NCBI RefSeq assembly: GCF_900115975.1
Contig: NZ_FOYM01000002.1
Location: 114,725-178,724 of the forward strand
Length of the DNA: 64,000 bases
Direction: 5' to 3'
Origin: Desulfoscipio geothermicus DSM 3669
GTDB lineage: Bacteria > Bacillota > Desulfotomaculia > Desulfotomaculales > Desulfallaceae
The notes beneath the pieces are model-generated. The model was not told the origin of the DNA and made no database searches. It worked only from the letters and a program-made list of their open reading frames with translations. This document shows positions 20,072-32,154 of the stretch, in pieces; position 1 is the first letter of the stretch, and each line of letters starts with the position of its first letter. Made by a program: the position numbers and the translations under genes.

Positions 20072-21610
20072 TTGATACGTTTAATCCGGTCTACAGATAA
20101 GGCCCTGGACGATTTATTGCAAAAAAGAACCATCGACCTGGAAAAGGTTGAGGATTCAGTTAAAGAAATAATCAACTCCGTGCGCAGCGGCGGGGACGAG
20201 CAACTGTGCACGATTACCGCCCGGTTTGACGGCATTCGGCTTGCACCCGCCGATTTACCCGTGAGCCGGGATGAAATTCAAGCCGCCTACGGTAAGGTAA
20301 ATGCCGATTTTTTAACTGCCCTGCGCACGGCGGTCCGGAATATTTACCATTACCACAGCCGCCAGTTGCGCAATTCATGGATCGACCCGCAGCCCGACGG
20401 CACTCTGCTGGGGCAATTGCTGACACCACTGCGCCGGGTGGGCATTTACGTACCCGGGGGTAAAGCCTCTTACCCGTCCTCGGTGTTAATGAACGCCATA
20501 CCGGCAGCCGTGGCCGGGGTCCCGGAAATAGTGATGGTCACCCCGCCCGACCGAAGCGGTTCCGTTAACCCCCATACCCTGGTTGCTGCCGCCGAGGCCG
20601 GGGTTACCGAGATCTACCGCGCGGGCGGAGCGCAGGCGGTGGCGGCCCTGGCTTACGGGACACAAACCATTGCCCGGGTCGACAAAATAACCGGCCCCGG
20701 AAATATTTACGTCACGGCGGCCAAACGGCAGGTTTTCGGTACAGTGGATATCGACATGCTGGCCGGCCCCAGCGAAGTGCTGATAGTGGCGGATGAATCC
20801 GCCCGGCCCGATTACGTGGCCGCGGATATGCTGGCCCAGGCCGAACACGATGAGTTGGCCTCGGCAATCCTGGTAACACCGGTTGCTGAACTTGCCGATC
20901 AAGTACAACAAGAATTATATAAACAACTGAAAAAGTTAAGCCGACGTACAATAGCAGAAAAATCAATCAACCAAAGAGGAGCCATCATCCTTACCGAAAA
21001 CTTGGCCCAGGCCGTGGAAATTGCCGCCTCATTCGCGCCCGAGCACCTGGAACTGTTGCTGGCCGAACCTTATCGCTGGCTGGGCAGTGTTAACAATGCC
21101 GGTGCCGTTTTTCTGGGGCACTATTCCCCCGAGCCGGTGGGCGACTATATCGCCGGACCCAACCACGTTTTACCCACCGGGGGCACGGCCAGGTTTTTTT
21201 CGCCCCTTAACGTGGATACATTCATGAAGAAAACCAGCCTGATCGGTTATACGCCGCAGAAGCTGGCCCGTTTCGGAAAACACGCCGTTACCCTGGCCTG
21301 CATGGAAGGACTGGATGCCCACGCGGCTTCCGTACAGTTCAGATTGGATTCGCTGCCCGGGGATATAGAGAAAACCGCACCCGGGACGTCCGGTGCCGGT
21401 GGAAATTACACAACCGCTTTACATAAGTTACCGGCCTTGGTAATGAACGAGAACACACCCGGAGCGCGGAATGTGCCCGGAATGACGTCGTTAAAGCCGG
21501 GTTTTGGCAATTTACCGCAAAAGAGGGAAACAGTAACTGGCGTTAATAACATTAATAGTTTTAACCACTTTCAAAACGAAAGCCGGAATGGAAGGGGTAA
21601 ATGCAAATGA
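20072..21610 (+). CDS. hisD: histidinol dehydrogenase with an unusual C-terminal extension
   Basis: Last two oxidation steps of histidine synthesis (L-histidinol to L-histidine, NAD and Zn). Core motifs: VPGGKASYPSSVLM, GPGNIYVTAAKR, MLAGPSEVLIVAD, AQAEHDELASA (Zn ligands) and FAPEHLELL. The start is TTG 20072 behind AAAGGGGGA. The conserved core ends near residue 428 (VQFRLDSL), but the frame continues for another 84 residues of Pro/Gly/Asn-rich sequence ending in RNGRGKCK and overlaps hisC. The extension resembles nothing I recognise and may be former intergenic DNA read after loss of a stop. Confidence 0.95.
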   Translation: MIRLIRSTDKALDDLLQKRTIDLEKVEDSVKEIINSVRSGGDEQLCTITARFDGIRLAPADLPVSRDEIQAAYGKVNADFLTALRTAVRNIYHYHSRQLRNSWIDPQPDGTLLGQLLTPLRRVGIYVPGGKASYPSSVLMNAIPAAVAGVPEIVMVTPPDRSGSVNPHTLVAAAEAGVTEIYRAGGAQAVAALAYGTQTIARVDKITGPGNIYVTAAKRQVFGTVDIDMLAGPSEVLIVADESARPDYVAADMLAQAEHDELASAILVTPVAELADQVQQELYKQLKKLSRRTIAEKSINQRGAIILTENLAQAVEIAASFAPEHLELLLAEPYRWLGSVNNAGAVFLGHYSPEPVGDYIAGPNHVLPTGGTARFFSPLNVDTFMKKTSLIGYTPQKLARFGKHAVTLACMEGLDAHAASVQFRLDSLPGDIEKTAPGTSGAGGNYTTALHKLPALVMNENTPGARNVPGMTSLKPGFGNLPQKRETVTGVNNINSFNHFQNESRNGRGKCK

Positions 21611-22689
21611 ACGACAGATTTGACCCGGGTAGACTGGTGCGGGATGAACTTCGTAATTTAACCCCCTATGAAGCTGAAGATTATCCGGATGTCATTAAAT
21701 TGGACGCCAACGAAAACCCCTTCGACTTCCCGGAAGAAATACGCCAAGCCATCATCGCCAAGTCCGGGTGTCGGTTATTCACCCGTTATCCGGATGCCAT
21801 GGCCCGGGACCTGGTGCGGGAACTGGCTGACCTGCACGGCATAGCGGCGGATCAGATCCTGACAGGCAACGGATCTGATGAACTGATTCTTAATCTCATG
21901 CTGGCCTTCGGCGCCCGAAACCGGGTGGTTATTGCTGTGCCCACTTTTTCCATGTATGGCATACACGCCAGGGTGGCGGGAGCAAAAGTTGTGGAAGCAC
22001 CCCGGCACCGGGACTTTGACCTGCCCGTGGAGGACATCACCCGGGCCGGCGGTGACGCAGCCCTGGTGGTGCTATGTTCACCCAACAATCCCACGGGCAA
22101 TTCGGCCACTGCCGCCCAATTGGAGGCGATATTGGAAAGTTGTCCATGCCCGGTGGTGGTGGACCAGGCATATGTCGAATTTGGCGGTACGGACTTTTTG
22201 CCCTTGCTTGAACGCTATCCCAACCTGGTGATACTGCGCACATTCTCCAAAGCCTTTGGGCTGGCGGGACTGCGGGTCGGGTATTTATTCGCCGGTCCCG
22301 GGATAATGCAATACTTGCTGAAGGTGAAGCAGCCTTTTAACGTCAACGCGTTCTCGCAATTAGCCGCCGCGGAGGTGCTGCGCCATCGGAATATTTTCAA
22401 GCAGCAGATAGCCGAAATTATCGCCGAAAGGGAAAATTTATATGCCGCCCTGCGAAAGATGCCGGGAGTCACGGTATATTCCTCGGACGCCAACTACCTT
22501 TTGTTTAAAACCGAATACCCGGCAGGTGATATTTATAATGGTTTGCTGGAGAGGCAAGTGCTGGTGCGCAAATTCAACGATCCGCTGATTGAGGGTTGTT
22601 TGCGGGTTTCCGTGGGCCGGCCGCGGGAAAATAAAATATTTTTGCAATCACTGCAGCAGGTTATTGGGGTCCTGGAGGAGAAAAAATGA
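21607..22689 (+). CDS. hisC: histidinol-phosphate aminotransferase
   Basis: PLP-dependent transamination of imidazole acetol phosphate. 360 residues with KLDANENPFDFP near the N-terminus, GNGSDELILNLM, CSPNNPTGNS, and the PLP lysine in TFSKAFGLAGLRVGY (about residue 215). ATG 21607 is nine bases after AAGGGG; ATG 21601, only three bases from it, is the alternative. Overlaps the hisD end by a few bases and hisB by 4 bp (ATGA). Confidence 0.96.
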   Translation: MNDRFDPGRLVRDELRNLTPYEAEDYPDVIKLDANENPFDFPEEIRQAIIAKSGCRLFTRYPDAMARDLVRELADLHGIAADQILTGNGSDELILNLMLAFGARNRVVIAVPTFSMYGIHARVAGAKVVEAPRHRDFDLPVEDITRAGGDAALVVLCSPNNPTGNSATAAQLEAILESCPCPVVVDQAYVEFGGTDFLPLLERYPNLVILRTFSKAFGLAGLRVGYLFAGPGIMQYLLKVKQPFNVNAFSQLAAAEVLRHRNIFKQQIAEIIAERENLYAALRKMPGVTVYSSDANYLLFKTEYPAGDIYNGLLERQVLVRKFNDPLIEGCLRVSVGRPRENKIFLQSLQQVIGVLEEKK

Positions 22690-23288
22690 CGGTAAGGGAA
22701 AATTCGCGCATTGCGCAGGTTAACCGGGAAACAGCTGAAACCTCAGTTTCCGTAGACTTAAATGTGGATGGCGGCGGCAAACCGGCTATAGATACGGGCG
22801 TACCTTTTCTGGACCACATGCTGGACCTGTTCACCAAGCACAGCGGTCTGGACCTCAGTATTGACGCCCGCGGCGACCTGCAAGTAGACGCCCACCACAC
22901 CGTAGAAGATGTGGGCATCTGCCTGGGACAGGCACTCAAGGCGGCGCTGGGCGACAAGCGGGGTATAGAAAGATACGGACACGTCCTGCTGCCCATGGAC
23001 GAGACCCTGGTGGCTGTAGCCCTGGATTTCAGCGGTCGCGGGCATCTGGCTTTTGACGTCTCCCTACCGGCCGGCAAAGTGGGCGATTTCGACACCGAAC
23101 TGGTGGAGGAATTTTTGCGCGCCTTTGCCGCTAACGGCGCGATGACCCTGCATGTGCGGCTGATGGCGGGCAAAAACACCCATCATATAATAGAGGCCGT
23201 TTTTAAAGGATTGGGGCGTGCGCTGCGCTCGGCCGCGGTGATTAAAGACCCCACGGGGGGCATACCTTCCACCAAGGGTATACTATGA
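22686..23288 (+). CDS. hisB: imidazoleglycerol-phosphate dehydratase
   Basis: Mn-dependent dehydration of IGP to imidazole acetol phosphate. 200 residues, monofunctional (no HisN phosphatase domain), with DTGVPFLDHMLDLFTKHSG, the metal-binding DAHHTVEDVGICLG, and the repeat GKNTHHIIEAVFK. RBS GGAGGAG precedes ATG 22686, which overlaps the hisC stop. A separate histidinol-phosphate phosphatase is required and not seen in the window. Confidence 0.97.
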   Translation: MTVRENSRIAQVNRETAETSVSVDLNVDGGGKPAIDTGVPFLDHMLDLFTKHSGLDLSIDARGDLQVDAHHTVEDVGICLGQALKAALGDKRGIERYGHVLLPMDETLVAVALDFSGRGHLAFDVSLPAGKVGDFDTELVEEFLRAFAANGAMTLHVRLMAGKNTHHIIEAVFKGLGRALRSAAVIKDPTGGIPSTKGIL

Positions 23289-23307
23289 TTGGGGAGAGGG
23301 AATTATT

Positions 23308-23919
23308 TTGATTGCCATTATAGATTACGGTATGGGCAATTTGCGCAGTGTAGCCAAAGGGTTTGAAAGAATGGGCGTCAGCGTCCGGGTCACCGGTAAC
23401 CCGAAACAGCTGACAGAGGCGCGGGGAGTGGTACTGCCCGGCGTGGGCGCCTTTTCCGACGCCATGCGCAACCTGTATGACCTGGGCATGGTGGAAGCCA
23501 TCCACCGGGTCGTTGAGCAGGGAAAGCCTTTTTTGGGCATCTGCCTGGGGCTGCAATTATTATTTGAATCAAGCGAAGAGTGGGGGACCACCAGTGGCTT
23601 GGGAATTTTTCCCGGCCGGGTGCGGCGTTTGCCGTCGGGGTTGAAAATCCCGCATATGGGCTGGAACACTTTAGTAATTAAACAACCATGCCCTGTTTTT
23701 ACCGGTATTCCCGATGATGCCGCCTTTTATTTTGTCCATTCATATTATGTGGATCCCGCCGATCCCGGGTTAACTGCGGGATCCACCGAATATGGCATTG
23801 AATTTACTTCTGTTGCCGCCAGAGATAACATATTCGGTATTCAGTTTCACCCGGAAAAAAGCAGTGCCCTGGGCCTGCGTATTTTGCAGAATTTTGGGGG
23901 GTTGGTTAAAAAATGTTAA
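23308..23919 (+). CDS. hisH: imidazole glycerol phosphate synthase, glutaminase subunit
   Basis: Class I glutamine amidotransferase supplying ammonia to HisF. 203 residues with IIDYGMGNLRSVAKGF, VLPGVGAFSDAM, nucleophile Cys in GICLGLQLLFE (about residue 79), and His/Glu in IQFHPEKSS. TTG 23308 follows GGGGAGAGGG. Overlaps hisA by 7 bp. Confidence 0.97.
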   Translation: MIAIIDYGMGNLRSVAKGFERMGVSVRVTGNPKQLTEARGVVLPGVGAFSDAMRNLYDLGMVEAIHRVVEQGKPFLGICLGLQLLFESSEEWGTTSGLGIFPGRVRRLPSGLKIPHMGWNTLVIKQPCPVFTGIPDDAAFYFVHSYYVDPADPGLTAGSTEYGIEFTSVAARDNIFGIQFHPEKSSALGLRILQNFGGLVKKC

Positions 23920-24659
23920 TTTTCCCCGCTATTGACCTGCGGGAAGGTAAATGCGTACGCCTGGTGGAAGGCAAGCTGGACCGCGAAACAGTATACTCGG
24001 ACGATCCGGTGGCCGTGGCTCGCTTATGGGAAGCCAGCGGCGCACAGTGGCTGCATGTTGTGGACCTGGATGGAGCTTTTGCCGGTTCACCGAAAAACCT
24101 GGACACAATACAGGAAATAATAAGTGCAATAAACATATCTGTCCAGGTGGGCGGCGGCATACGCGACCTGGCCACCATCGAGCGCCTGCTGCAAATGGGC
24201 GTGGCCCGGGTGATTCTTGGTACAGTGGCTATACAAAACCCGGCGCTGGTTGCCCAGGCCTGCGCCCGCTTCGGCAGCGAACGCATCGTGGTGGGCATTG
24301 ACGCCCGCAAAGGCAAAGTGGCTATTGAAGGCTGGGGCTTTACGGCGGAAAAGGATGCGCTGGAATTGGCCGATGAAATCAGCCGCATGGGCGCAACCCG
24401 GGTAGTTTTTACCGACATTTCCCGCGACGGCACCTTAAAGGGGCCGAATCTTGAAGCTATAAAAAAGCTGGCCCAGGTCAGCAAATTAAAGGTTATTGCT
24501 TCCGGCGGAGTTTCCACCATTGAAGATATAGCCGCGCTCAATAGTTTAACGCCCTTCGGCGTGGAGGGGGTTATTGTGGGGAAAGCACTTTACGCGGGTA
24601 CGGTAAGTTTAGATGAAGCGCTGAACCTGGCGGCGGAAAAGCGGTCTGCAACATGTTGA
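23913..24659 (+). CDS. hisA: ProFAR isomerase HisA
   Basis: Amadori isomerisation of ProFAR to PRFAR in a (beta/alpha)8 barrel. 248 residues; catalytic Asp in [13 protein letters not shown] (residue 8) and [14 protein letters not shown] (about 128), phosphate loops VGGGIRDL and [13 protein letters not shown] 23913 overlaps the hisH end, with GGGGGTTGG upstream as RBS. Its end overlaps the hisF start. Confidence 0.97.
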   Translation: MLIFPAIDLREGKCVRLVEGKLDRETVYSDDPVAVARLWEASGAQWLHVVDLDGAFAGSPKNLDTIQEIISAINISVQVGGGIRDLATIERLLQMGVARVILGTVAIQNPALVAQACARFGSERIVVGIDARKGKVAIEGWGFTAEKDALELADEISRMGATRVVFTDISRDGTLKGPNLEAIKKLAQVSKLKVIASGGVSTIEDIAALNSLTPFGVEGVIVGKALYAGTVSLDEALNLAAEKRSATC

Positions 24660-25411
24660 TGAAGCGCATTATCCCCTGCTTGGACGTCACCGGCGGGCGG
24701 GTGGTCAAGGGGACTAATTTTGTCAACCTGCGGGACGCGGGCGACCCGGTGGAACTGGCCGCCTTTTATGACCGGGAAGGCGCAGACGAACTGGTTTTCC
24801 TGGACATCACCGCCTCCGCGGAGGGACGTAAAACCGTACTGGATATGGTATACCGCACCGCGGGAGAAGTTTTTATCCCCTATACCGTGGGCGGCGGCAT
24901 CAGTACCCTGGAAGATATCCGGGCCATGCTGTCCGCGGGCGCGGACAAGGTTTCCATCAACACCGCCGCTGTGAAAAATCCACAGCTCATCGCTGAAGCC
25001 TCCGCCAAATTCGGCAGTCAGTGCATTGTGGTAGCCATAGACGCGCGCAACGTCGGCAGGGATAAATGGGAAGTTTACATTCACGGCGGACGAACCCCCA
25101 CCGGCATAGATGCTGTAACCTGGGCGGTTAAAATGGAAAACCTGGGCGCCGGGGAAATACTGTTGACCAGCATGGACCGGGACGGCACCAAGGACGGGTA
25201 CGATATCGCCCTCACCCGGGCCATTTCGCGGGCCGTAAAAATACCGGTCATCGCTTCCGGCGGAGTGGGCAATCTCGGCCACATAGTGGAAGGGCTAACG
25301 GAAGGAGAAGCCGATGCCGCCCTGGCGGCGTCAATTTTCCACTTCGGTACTTACTCCATTGCCCAGGCCAAGCAGTATCTGAAAAAACACAACGTACCGG
25401 TAAGGATATAG
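24653..25411 (+). CDS. hisF: imidazole glycerol phosphate synthase, cyclase subunit
   Basis: Cyclase partner of HisH, producing IGP and AICAR; AICAR feeds back into the purine pathway through PurH encoded upstream. 252 residues with [17 protein letters not shown] (catalytic Asp), [20 protein letters not shown] and [12 protein letters not shown] (second catalytic Asp), [12 protein letters not shown] 24653 or 24659 are both possible; they overlap the hisA stop. Confidence 0.97.
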   Translation: MLMKRIIPCLDVTGGRVVKGTNFVNLRDAGDPVELAAFYDREGADELVFLDITASAEGRKTVLDMVYRTAGEVFIPYTVGGGISTLEDIRAMLSAGADKVSINTAAVKNPQLIAEASAKFGSQCIVVAIDARNVGRDKWEVYIHGGRTPTGIDAVTWAVKMENLGAGEILLTSMDRDGTKDGYDIALTRAISRAVKIPVIASGGVGNLGHIVEGLTEGEADAALAASIFHFGTYSIAQAKQYLKKHNVPVRI

Positions 25412-25562
25412 TCATCGGTCGTCAGAGGTTGGTCGCCGGTAACATGGCTGCCATGTTGACATTACAGGAAAAGATGGAAATGCACGGGTCCGGTTATTCC
25501 CCGTACAGCAGTAAGCAACATGGGGACAGGTAATATAAAAAGCTTTAACGAGGTGTGGCGAA

Positions 25563-25955
25563 TTGCAGATTAAACCCGAAGAATTGAAATACAACAGCGA
25601 TGGACTCATACCCGCCATCGTGCAGGATGTCAAAACCAGAGAAGTGCTCATGATGGCCTACATGAACAGCGAAGCCGTAGCCAGAACCCTGTCCACCGGC
25701 GAAACCTGGTTCTGGAGCAGGAGCAGGCAAAAATTCTGGCACAAGGGCGAATCGTCGGGTAACGTCCAAAAGGTCAAGGAAATGTATTTTGACTGCGACA
25801 AAGACACCCTGCTGCTGCTGGTCGAACAAAAGGGCGCGGCCTGTCACGAGGGCTACTACAGTTGTTTTCACTACGCCCTGGCCCCGGATGGAACTGTAAC
25901 CGTAAAGGGAGAGCAATTATTCGACCCGGAAAAGGTTTACGGCAAGAATAAATAA
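25563..25955 (+). CDS. hisI: phosphoribosyl-AMP cyclohydrolase (HisI, without HisE domain)
   Basis: Opens the purine ring of PR-AMP. 130 residues, the cyclohydrolase domain only: [27 protein letters not shown], and Zn ligands in DCDKD and [11 protein letters not shown]. The PR-ATP pyrophosphohydrolase (HisE) that is often fused or next to it is missing here. TTG 25563 follows ACGAGGTG. A 151-bp gap with no gene separates it from hisF; it contains an odd palindrome AACATGGCTGCCATGTT at 25441-25457. Confidence 0.95.
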   Translation: MQIKPEELKYNSDGLIPAIVQDVKTREVLMMAYMNSEAVARTLSTGETWFWSRSRQKFWHKGESSGNVQKVKEMYFDCDKDTLLLLVEQKGAACHEGYYSCFHYALAPDGTVTVKGEQLFDPEKVYGKNK

Positions 25956-25965
25956 ATTCACCCAA

Positions 25966-25986
25966 GCCACCGCAAGGTGGCATTTT
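25966..25986 (+). terminator. terminator after hisI
   Basis: GCCACC-GCAA-GGTGGC (25966-25981) followed by ATTTTAG. Short stem with a stable tetraloop and a weak T-run. Confidence 0.65.
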
Positions 25987-26030
25987 AGTCGTCTTTTCAG
26001 GAAGTTTTAAGCTAAATACGGAGGTTTTCT

Positions 26031-28199
26031 ATGGATTTAACCGCGCTGAACGAAGCGCAAAAAAAAGCGGTAACTTACGGCGACGGCCCGCTGCTCATCC
26101 TGGCCGGGGCGGGCAGCGGCAAAACCAGAACCCTCACCACCAGGATCGCTTACTTGCTAAAAGAAAAGGGCGTGGACCCCTACAACATACTGGCCATAAC
26201 CTTTACCAACAAAGCGGCGCGGGAAATGCGGGAGCGAATTGCCGCTGCGGTGCCCGAGATGGCGCAGGACCTGTGGGTGTGTACTTTTCACGCCGCCTGC
26301 CTGCGCATCCTGCGGCGTCAGGCCGGGTTTGCCGGGTATACGCCCAATTTCGTCATTTACGACGCGGATGACCAGAAGACGGTAATCCGGGAATGTTTGA
26401 AGGAACTAAACATTGATGACAAGAAATATACACCGCCCGCCATAGCGGCGGCCATATCCCAGGCCAAAAACATGCTTTACGGTCCATCGCAACTGGAAAA
26501 AAAATCATACGACCATTACAGCCAGGTTATATGCAAAGTATATAACCTGTACCAGAACAAGCTGCAGCAGAACAATGCCCTGGATTTTGACGATTTACTT
26601 ATGCAAACGGTGCGCCTGCTGCAGAACAACCCCCATGTACTGGACTATTACCAGGAAAGATTTCACTATATAATGGTGGACGAGTACCAGGATACCAACC
26701 ATGCCCAGTACGTACTGGTTAATTTGCTGGCGCAAAGAAAACGCAACCTATGCGTGGTCGGAGACCCCGACCAGGGTATTTACGGCTGGCGGGGCGCGGA
26801 TATCCAGAACATTTTAAGTTTCGAAAAAGACTATCCGGACGCCGAAATAATCATTTTGGAGCAAAATTATCGCAGCACCCGCGCCATTCTGGAATCGGCC
26901 AACGAAATAATCAGCAACAACCGGGACCGTAAGAAGAAAAATTTGTGGACCGCCGGGCCGGAAGGCGACCCCATCATGTTGTTCACCGCCCGAAACGAGC
27001 ATACTGAGGCAAACTTCGTGGTGGACAAGATCACCCGTTGGCATATTGAGCAAAAAAGACCTTACAGCCATATCGCCGTTTTATACAGGACCCACGCCCT
27101 GTCACGGGTACTGGAAGAAAAATTCCTGGCGGCAGGCATCCCGTACACCGTAGTCGGCGGACTGCGCTTTTACGAGCGCAAGGAAATCAAGGACCTGCTG
27201 GCCTACCTACGGCTGCTGGTCAACCCGGGGGACAGGTTGAGCCTGCGCCGCGTCATCAATGAGCCTAAAAGAGGCATCGGGGCCGCTTCGCTGAACAAAA
27301 TACTGGAGCGGGCCGATGAACTGGGTCTGGACCCGTTGACCTTGCTGGAAAACGGAGAAACCATACCTGGTCTGACCGGAAAAGCCGCCAAGTCAGCTTA
27401 CATGTTGGGGCGCACAATGCGGGAATTGCGGGAACGCATGCACGACCTGCCCGTTACCCGGCTGGTCCAAATGGTATTGGAGGAAACCGGTTACTGGCAG
27501 GCCCTGGAGATTGAAAACACCGTGGAATCCCGAACGCGGCTGGAAAACCTGCAGGAGTTTTATTCAGTTACCAACGAATATGACCAGCATGTCGTAACGG
27601 GTAACCTGGAAGACTTTCTGGCGGAACTGTCCCTCGTTACCGACCTGGACCAGTACGAGGAGGATAGTGACCAGGTAACGCTGATGACTCTACACAGCGC
27701 CAAGGGGTTGGAGTTTCCCATTGTTTTTATGGTGGCCATGGAAGAAGGTATTTTTCCCCATTCCCGTTCCTTGGAAGACAGGCACGAACTGGAGGAGGAA
27801 AGAAGGTTGTGCTACGTAGGCATAACCCGGGCCATGGAACAACTGTACCTGTCCCACTGCTGGGAACGTACTCTTTACGGGCATACTCGCTCCAACGAGC
27901 CCTCCCGGTTTTTGCACGAACTGCCGCCCGGCCTGTTGAGTAAAGAAGACCGTTTGGACAAAAGCTACAGTAAAATGCAGCAGCAACCCGCAGCAGGGAA
28001 AATTACCGGCTCCGCGCAAGCAGCAACACCGGGGTCAAATATCAATTATAAAACCGGAGAAGTGGTCAAACACCGCAAGTGGGGCGAGGGTACAATCATA
28101 GATGTGCGGGGCAAGGGCGACAACGCCGAGTTGAAAATAGAATTTCCCGGCCGGGGAGTGAAAACATTGCTGGCCCGATACGCACCTTTGGAACGATAA
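26031..28199 (+). CDS. pcrA: ATP-dependent DNA helicase PcrA (UvrD/Rep family)
   Basis: 3'-5' SF1A helicase for repair and for clearing replication forks. 722 residues; Walker A AGAGSGKTRTLTTR (about 27-40), TFTNKAAREM, DEYQDTNHAQY (Walker B, about 217), GDPDQGIYGWRGA, NYRS, LMTLHSAKGLEFP and VGITRAMEQLYL. The C-terminal tail (KHRKWGEGTIIDVRGKGD...) is the Tudor-like domain known to contact RNA polymerase. RBS ACGGAGG precedes ATG 26031. Followed at 15 bp by ligA, the usual Firmicute order. Confidence 0.97.
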   Translation: MDLTALNEAQKKAVTYGDGPLLILAGAGSGKTRTLTTRIAYLLKEKGVDPYNILAITFTNKAAREMRERIAAAVPEMAQDLWVCTFHAACLRILRRQAGFAGYTPNFVIYDADDQKTVIRECLKELNIDDKKYTPPAIAAAISQAKNMLYGPSQLEKKSYDHYSQVICKVYNLYQNKLQQNNALDFDDLLMQTVRLLQNNPHVLDYYQERFHYIMVDEYQDTNHAQYVLVNLLAQRKRNLCVVGDPDQGIYGWRGADIQNILSFEKDYPDAEIIILEQNYRSTRAILESANEIISNNRDRKKKNLWTAGPEGDPIMLFTARNEHTEANFVVDKITRWHIEQKRPYSHIAVLYRTHALSRVLEEKFLAAGIPYTVVGGLRFYERKEIKDLLAYLRLLVNPGDRLSLRRVINEPKRGIGAASLNKILERADELGLDPLTLLENGETIPGLTGKAAKSAYMLGRTMRELRERMHDLPVTRLVQMVLEETGYWQALEIENTVESRTRLENLQEFYSVTNEYDQHVVTGNLEDFLAELSLVTDLDQYEEDSDQVTLMTLHSAKGLEFPIVFMVAMEEGIFPHSRSLEDRHELEEERRLCYVGITRAMEQLYLSHCWERTLYGHTRSNEPSRFLHELPPGLLSKEDRLDKSYSKMQQQPAAGKITGSAQAATPGSNINYKTGEVVKHRKWGEGTIIDVRGKGDNAELKIEFPGRGVKTLLARYAPLER

Positions 28200-30266
<2,067 letters not shown>

Positions 30267-30308
30267 ACTGGCCGGCGTAGTGGGCTGCAAGCCCCGCTGC
30301 GTCGACCC

Positions 30309-30338
30309 TTGCTACCATATGTTGCCTGGTGATATAAT
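30309..30338 (+). promoter_or_regulatory. putative promoter of gatCAB
   Basis: TTGCTA (30309-30314), 18-bp spacer, consensus -10 TATAAT (30333-30338), in the 106-bp gap between ligA and gatC. Confidence 0.55.
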
Positions 30339-30372
30339 GATGTCAGTTTTTGAGAGAAAAGGAAGGTGCGCC

Positions 30373-30654
30373 ATGCTAAGCCCAAAAGAAGTGGAACACG
30401 TGGCCCTGCTGGCCCGTTTAAAATTGACCGACGAAGAAAAAGAAACCTACCGTAGACAGTTAAGCGATATTCTGGATAATTTTCGCAAATTGCAGGACCT
30501 TGACACCGAAAACATCCCGCCTACAGCGCATGTACTGCCGCTGCAGAATGTCTTCCGGGAAGACCGGGTGGGCGGGCACATGGCGGTGGAGAAAGTGCTG
30601 GCCAATGCACCGCAGCGGCAGGACAACTTCTTTAAAGTGCCAAAGATTGTCTAG
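30373..30654 (+). CDS. gatC: Asp-tRNA(Asn)/Glu-tRNA(Gln) amidotransferase subunit C
   Basis: Small structural subunit stabilising the GatA-GatB complex. 93 residues with LSPKEVEHVALLARLKLTDEE and ENIPPTAHVLPLQNVFREDRV, both typical of GatC. ATG 30373 follows AAAGGAAGG; the open frame reaches back to 30238 inside the ligA end but that part is not conserved. First gene of gatC-A-B. Confidence 0.95.
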   Translation: MLSPKEVEHVALLARLKLTDEEKETYRRQLSDILDNFRKLQDLDTENIPPTAHVLPLQNVFREDRVGGHMAVEKVLANAPQRQDNFFKVPKIV

Positions 30655-30678
30655 TTTTTCAGGCTGGAGGGAACTGTT

Positions 30679-32133
30679 TTGGATTTATATTATTTGACTG
30701 CACATCAGCTGCATAACATGCTGGTCAACAAAGAAATCAGCGCCGTCGAATTGACCAAATCGGTGTTTGCGCGCATTGATAAATTGGACGATAGAATCCG
30801 TGCTTTCGTCACCCTGACCAGGGAACAGGCGCTGCAGCAGGCCCAACAGGTGGACAATGCCCGGGCGGCCGGTGAAGAACTGCCCGCGCTGGCCGGGATA
30901 CCTGTGGCAATAAAAGACAATATTTGCACCGTGGGCGTGCGTACCACCTGTTCTTCCAAAATGTTGTACAATTACATACCCCCTTATAACGCCACGGTCA
31001 TGGAACGACTTAACGATGCCCGCACCATTATGGTCGGCAAGACCAATATGGATGAATTTGCCATGGGTTCATCATGTGAAAACTCAGCTTTTTTTCCCAC
31101 CTGCAACCCCTGGGACACCGAGCGGGTGCCCGGCGGTTCAAGCGGCGGGTCGGCAGCAGCGGTAGCGGCCGGCGAGGCCGTCCTGGCACTGGGCTCCGAT
31201 ACCGGCGGCTCCATTCGCCAGCCCGCGTCGTTTTGCGGGGTGGTGGGTATGAAACCCACTTACGGCACCGTATCCCGTTACGGGCTGGTGGCCTTCGCTT
31301 CGTCCCTTGACCAGATCGGTCCACTGACCAGGGATGTCACCGATTGTGCCCTGTTACTCAATGTAATTTGCGGACACGATCCCTTTGACTCAACATCGGC
31401 CCCTTACGACAAGCCTGATTATACCTCGTTTTTAACCGGCGATATCAAAGGGATGAAAATAGGGGTGCCGGTGGAATACATGGGCGAGGGAATAGACTCC
31501 GCCGTAAAAGAAGTAATCAAAAAAGCCATTGCCGTGCTGAGCAACCTGGGTGCCGAGGTGGCGGAAACAACCCTGCCGCATACCGAACACGCCCTGCCGG
31601 CCTATTACTTGATCGCCCCGGCCGAAGCCAGTTCCAACCTGGCCAGATACGACGGGGTACGTTACGGCTATCGTTCGGAAAAGGCCGGTGACGTTGTGGA
31701 CATGTTCATGCAAACCCGCAGTGAGGGATTCGGGCCCGAGGTTAAGCGCAGAATCATGCTGGGCACCTACGCCCTTTCGGCCGGCTATTACGATGCCTAT
31801 TATAATAAAGCCCTCAAGGTACGTACCTTGATTAAGCAAGACTTCGATCAGGCTTATGAAAAGTTTGACCTGCTGCTGGGGCCGACTGCGCCGGTGACAG
31901 CTTTTAAACGCGGTGAAAAAGTGGACGACCCGGTGCAGATGTATATGGTGGATGTCTGTACCCTTTCCGTAAACCTGGCCGGCCTGCCCGCCATTTCCGT
32001 TCCCGCCGGGATGGCCGGCAATCTGCCCGTGGGGCTGCAGTTGATCGGCAGGCCCTTCGGCGAGGGCGACATTCTGCGCGCCGCGCATGCCTTTGAACAA
32101 ACTACCGAACACCACCGTAAGTTTCCCGAATAA
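30679..32133 (+). CDS. gatA: Asp/Glu-tRNA amidotransferase subunit A
   Basis: Amidase subunit releasing ammonia from glutamine. 484 residues of the amidase-signature family: catalytic Lys in VAIKDNICT (about 78), Ser-rich [11 protein letters not shown] (about 153) and the acyl-enzyme Ser in [14 protein letters not shown] (about 177). TTG 30679 is preceded by CTGGAGGG. The complex corrects misacylated tRNA in organisms lacking GlnRS and/or AsnRS. Confidence 0.97.
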   Translation: MDLYYLTAHQLHNMLVNKEISAVELTKSVFARIDKLDDRIRAFVTLTREQALQQAQQVDNARAAGEELPALAGIPVAIKDNICTVGVRTTCSSKMLYNYIPPYNATVMERLNDARTIMVGKTNMDEFAMGSSCENSAFFPTCNPWDTERVPGGSSGGSAAAVAAGEAVLALGSDTGGSIRQPASFCGVVGMKPTYGTVSRYGLVAFASSLDQIGPLTRDVTDCALLLNVICGHDPFDSTSAPYDKPDYTSFLTGDIKGMKIGVPVEYMGEGIDSAVKEVIKKAIAVLSNLGAEVAETTLPHTEHALPAYYLIAPAEASSNLARYDGVRYGYRSEKAGDVVDMFMQTRSEGFGPEVKRRIMLGTYALSAGYYDAYYNKALKVRTLIKQDFDQAYEKFDLLLGPTAPVTAFKRGEKVDDPVQMYMVDVCTLSVNLAGLPAISVPAGMAGNLPVGLQLIGRPFGEGDILRAAHAFEQTTEHHRKFPE

Positions 32134-32154
32134 ATTCCTGGAGGTGTGCCAGTT

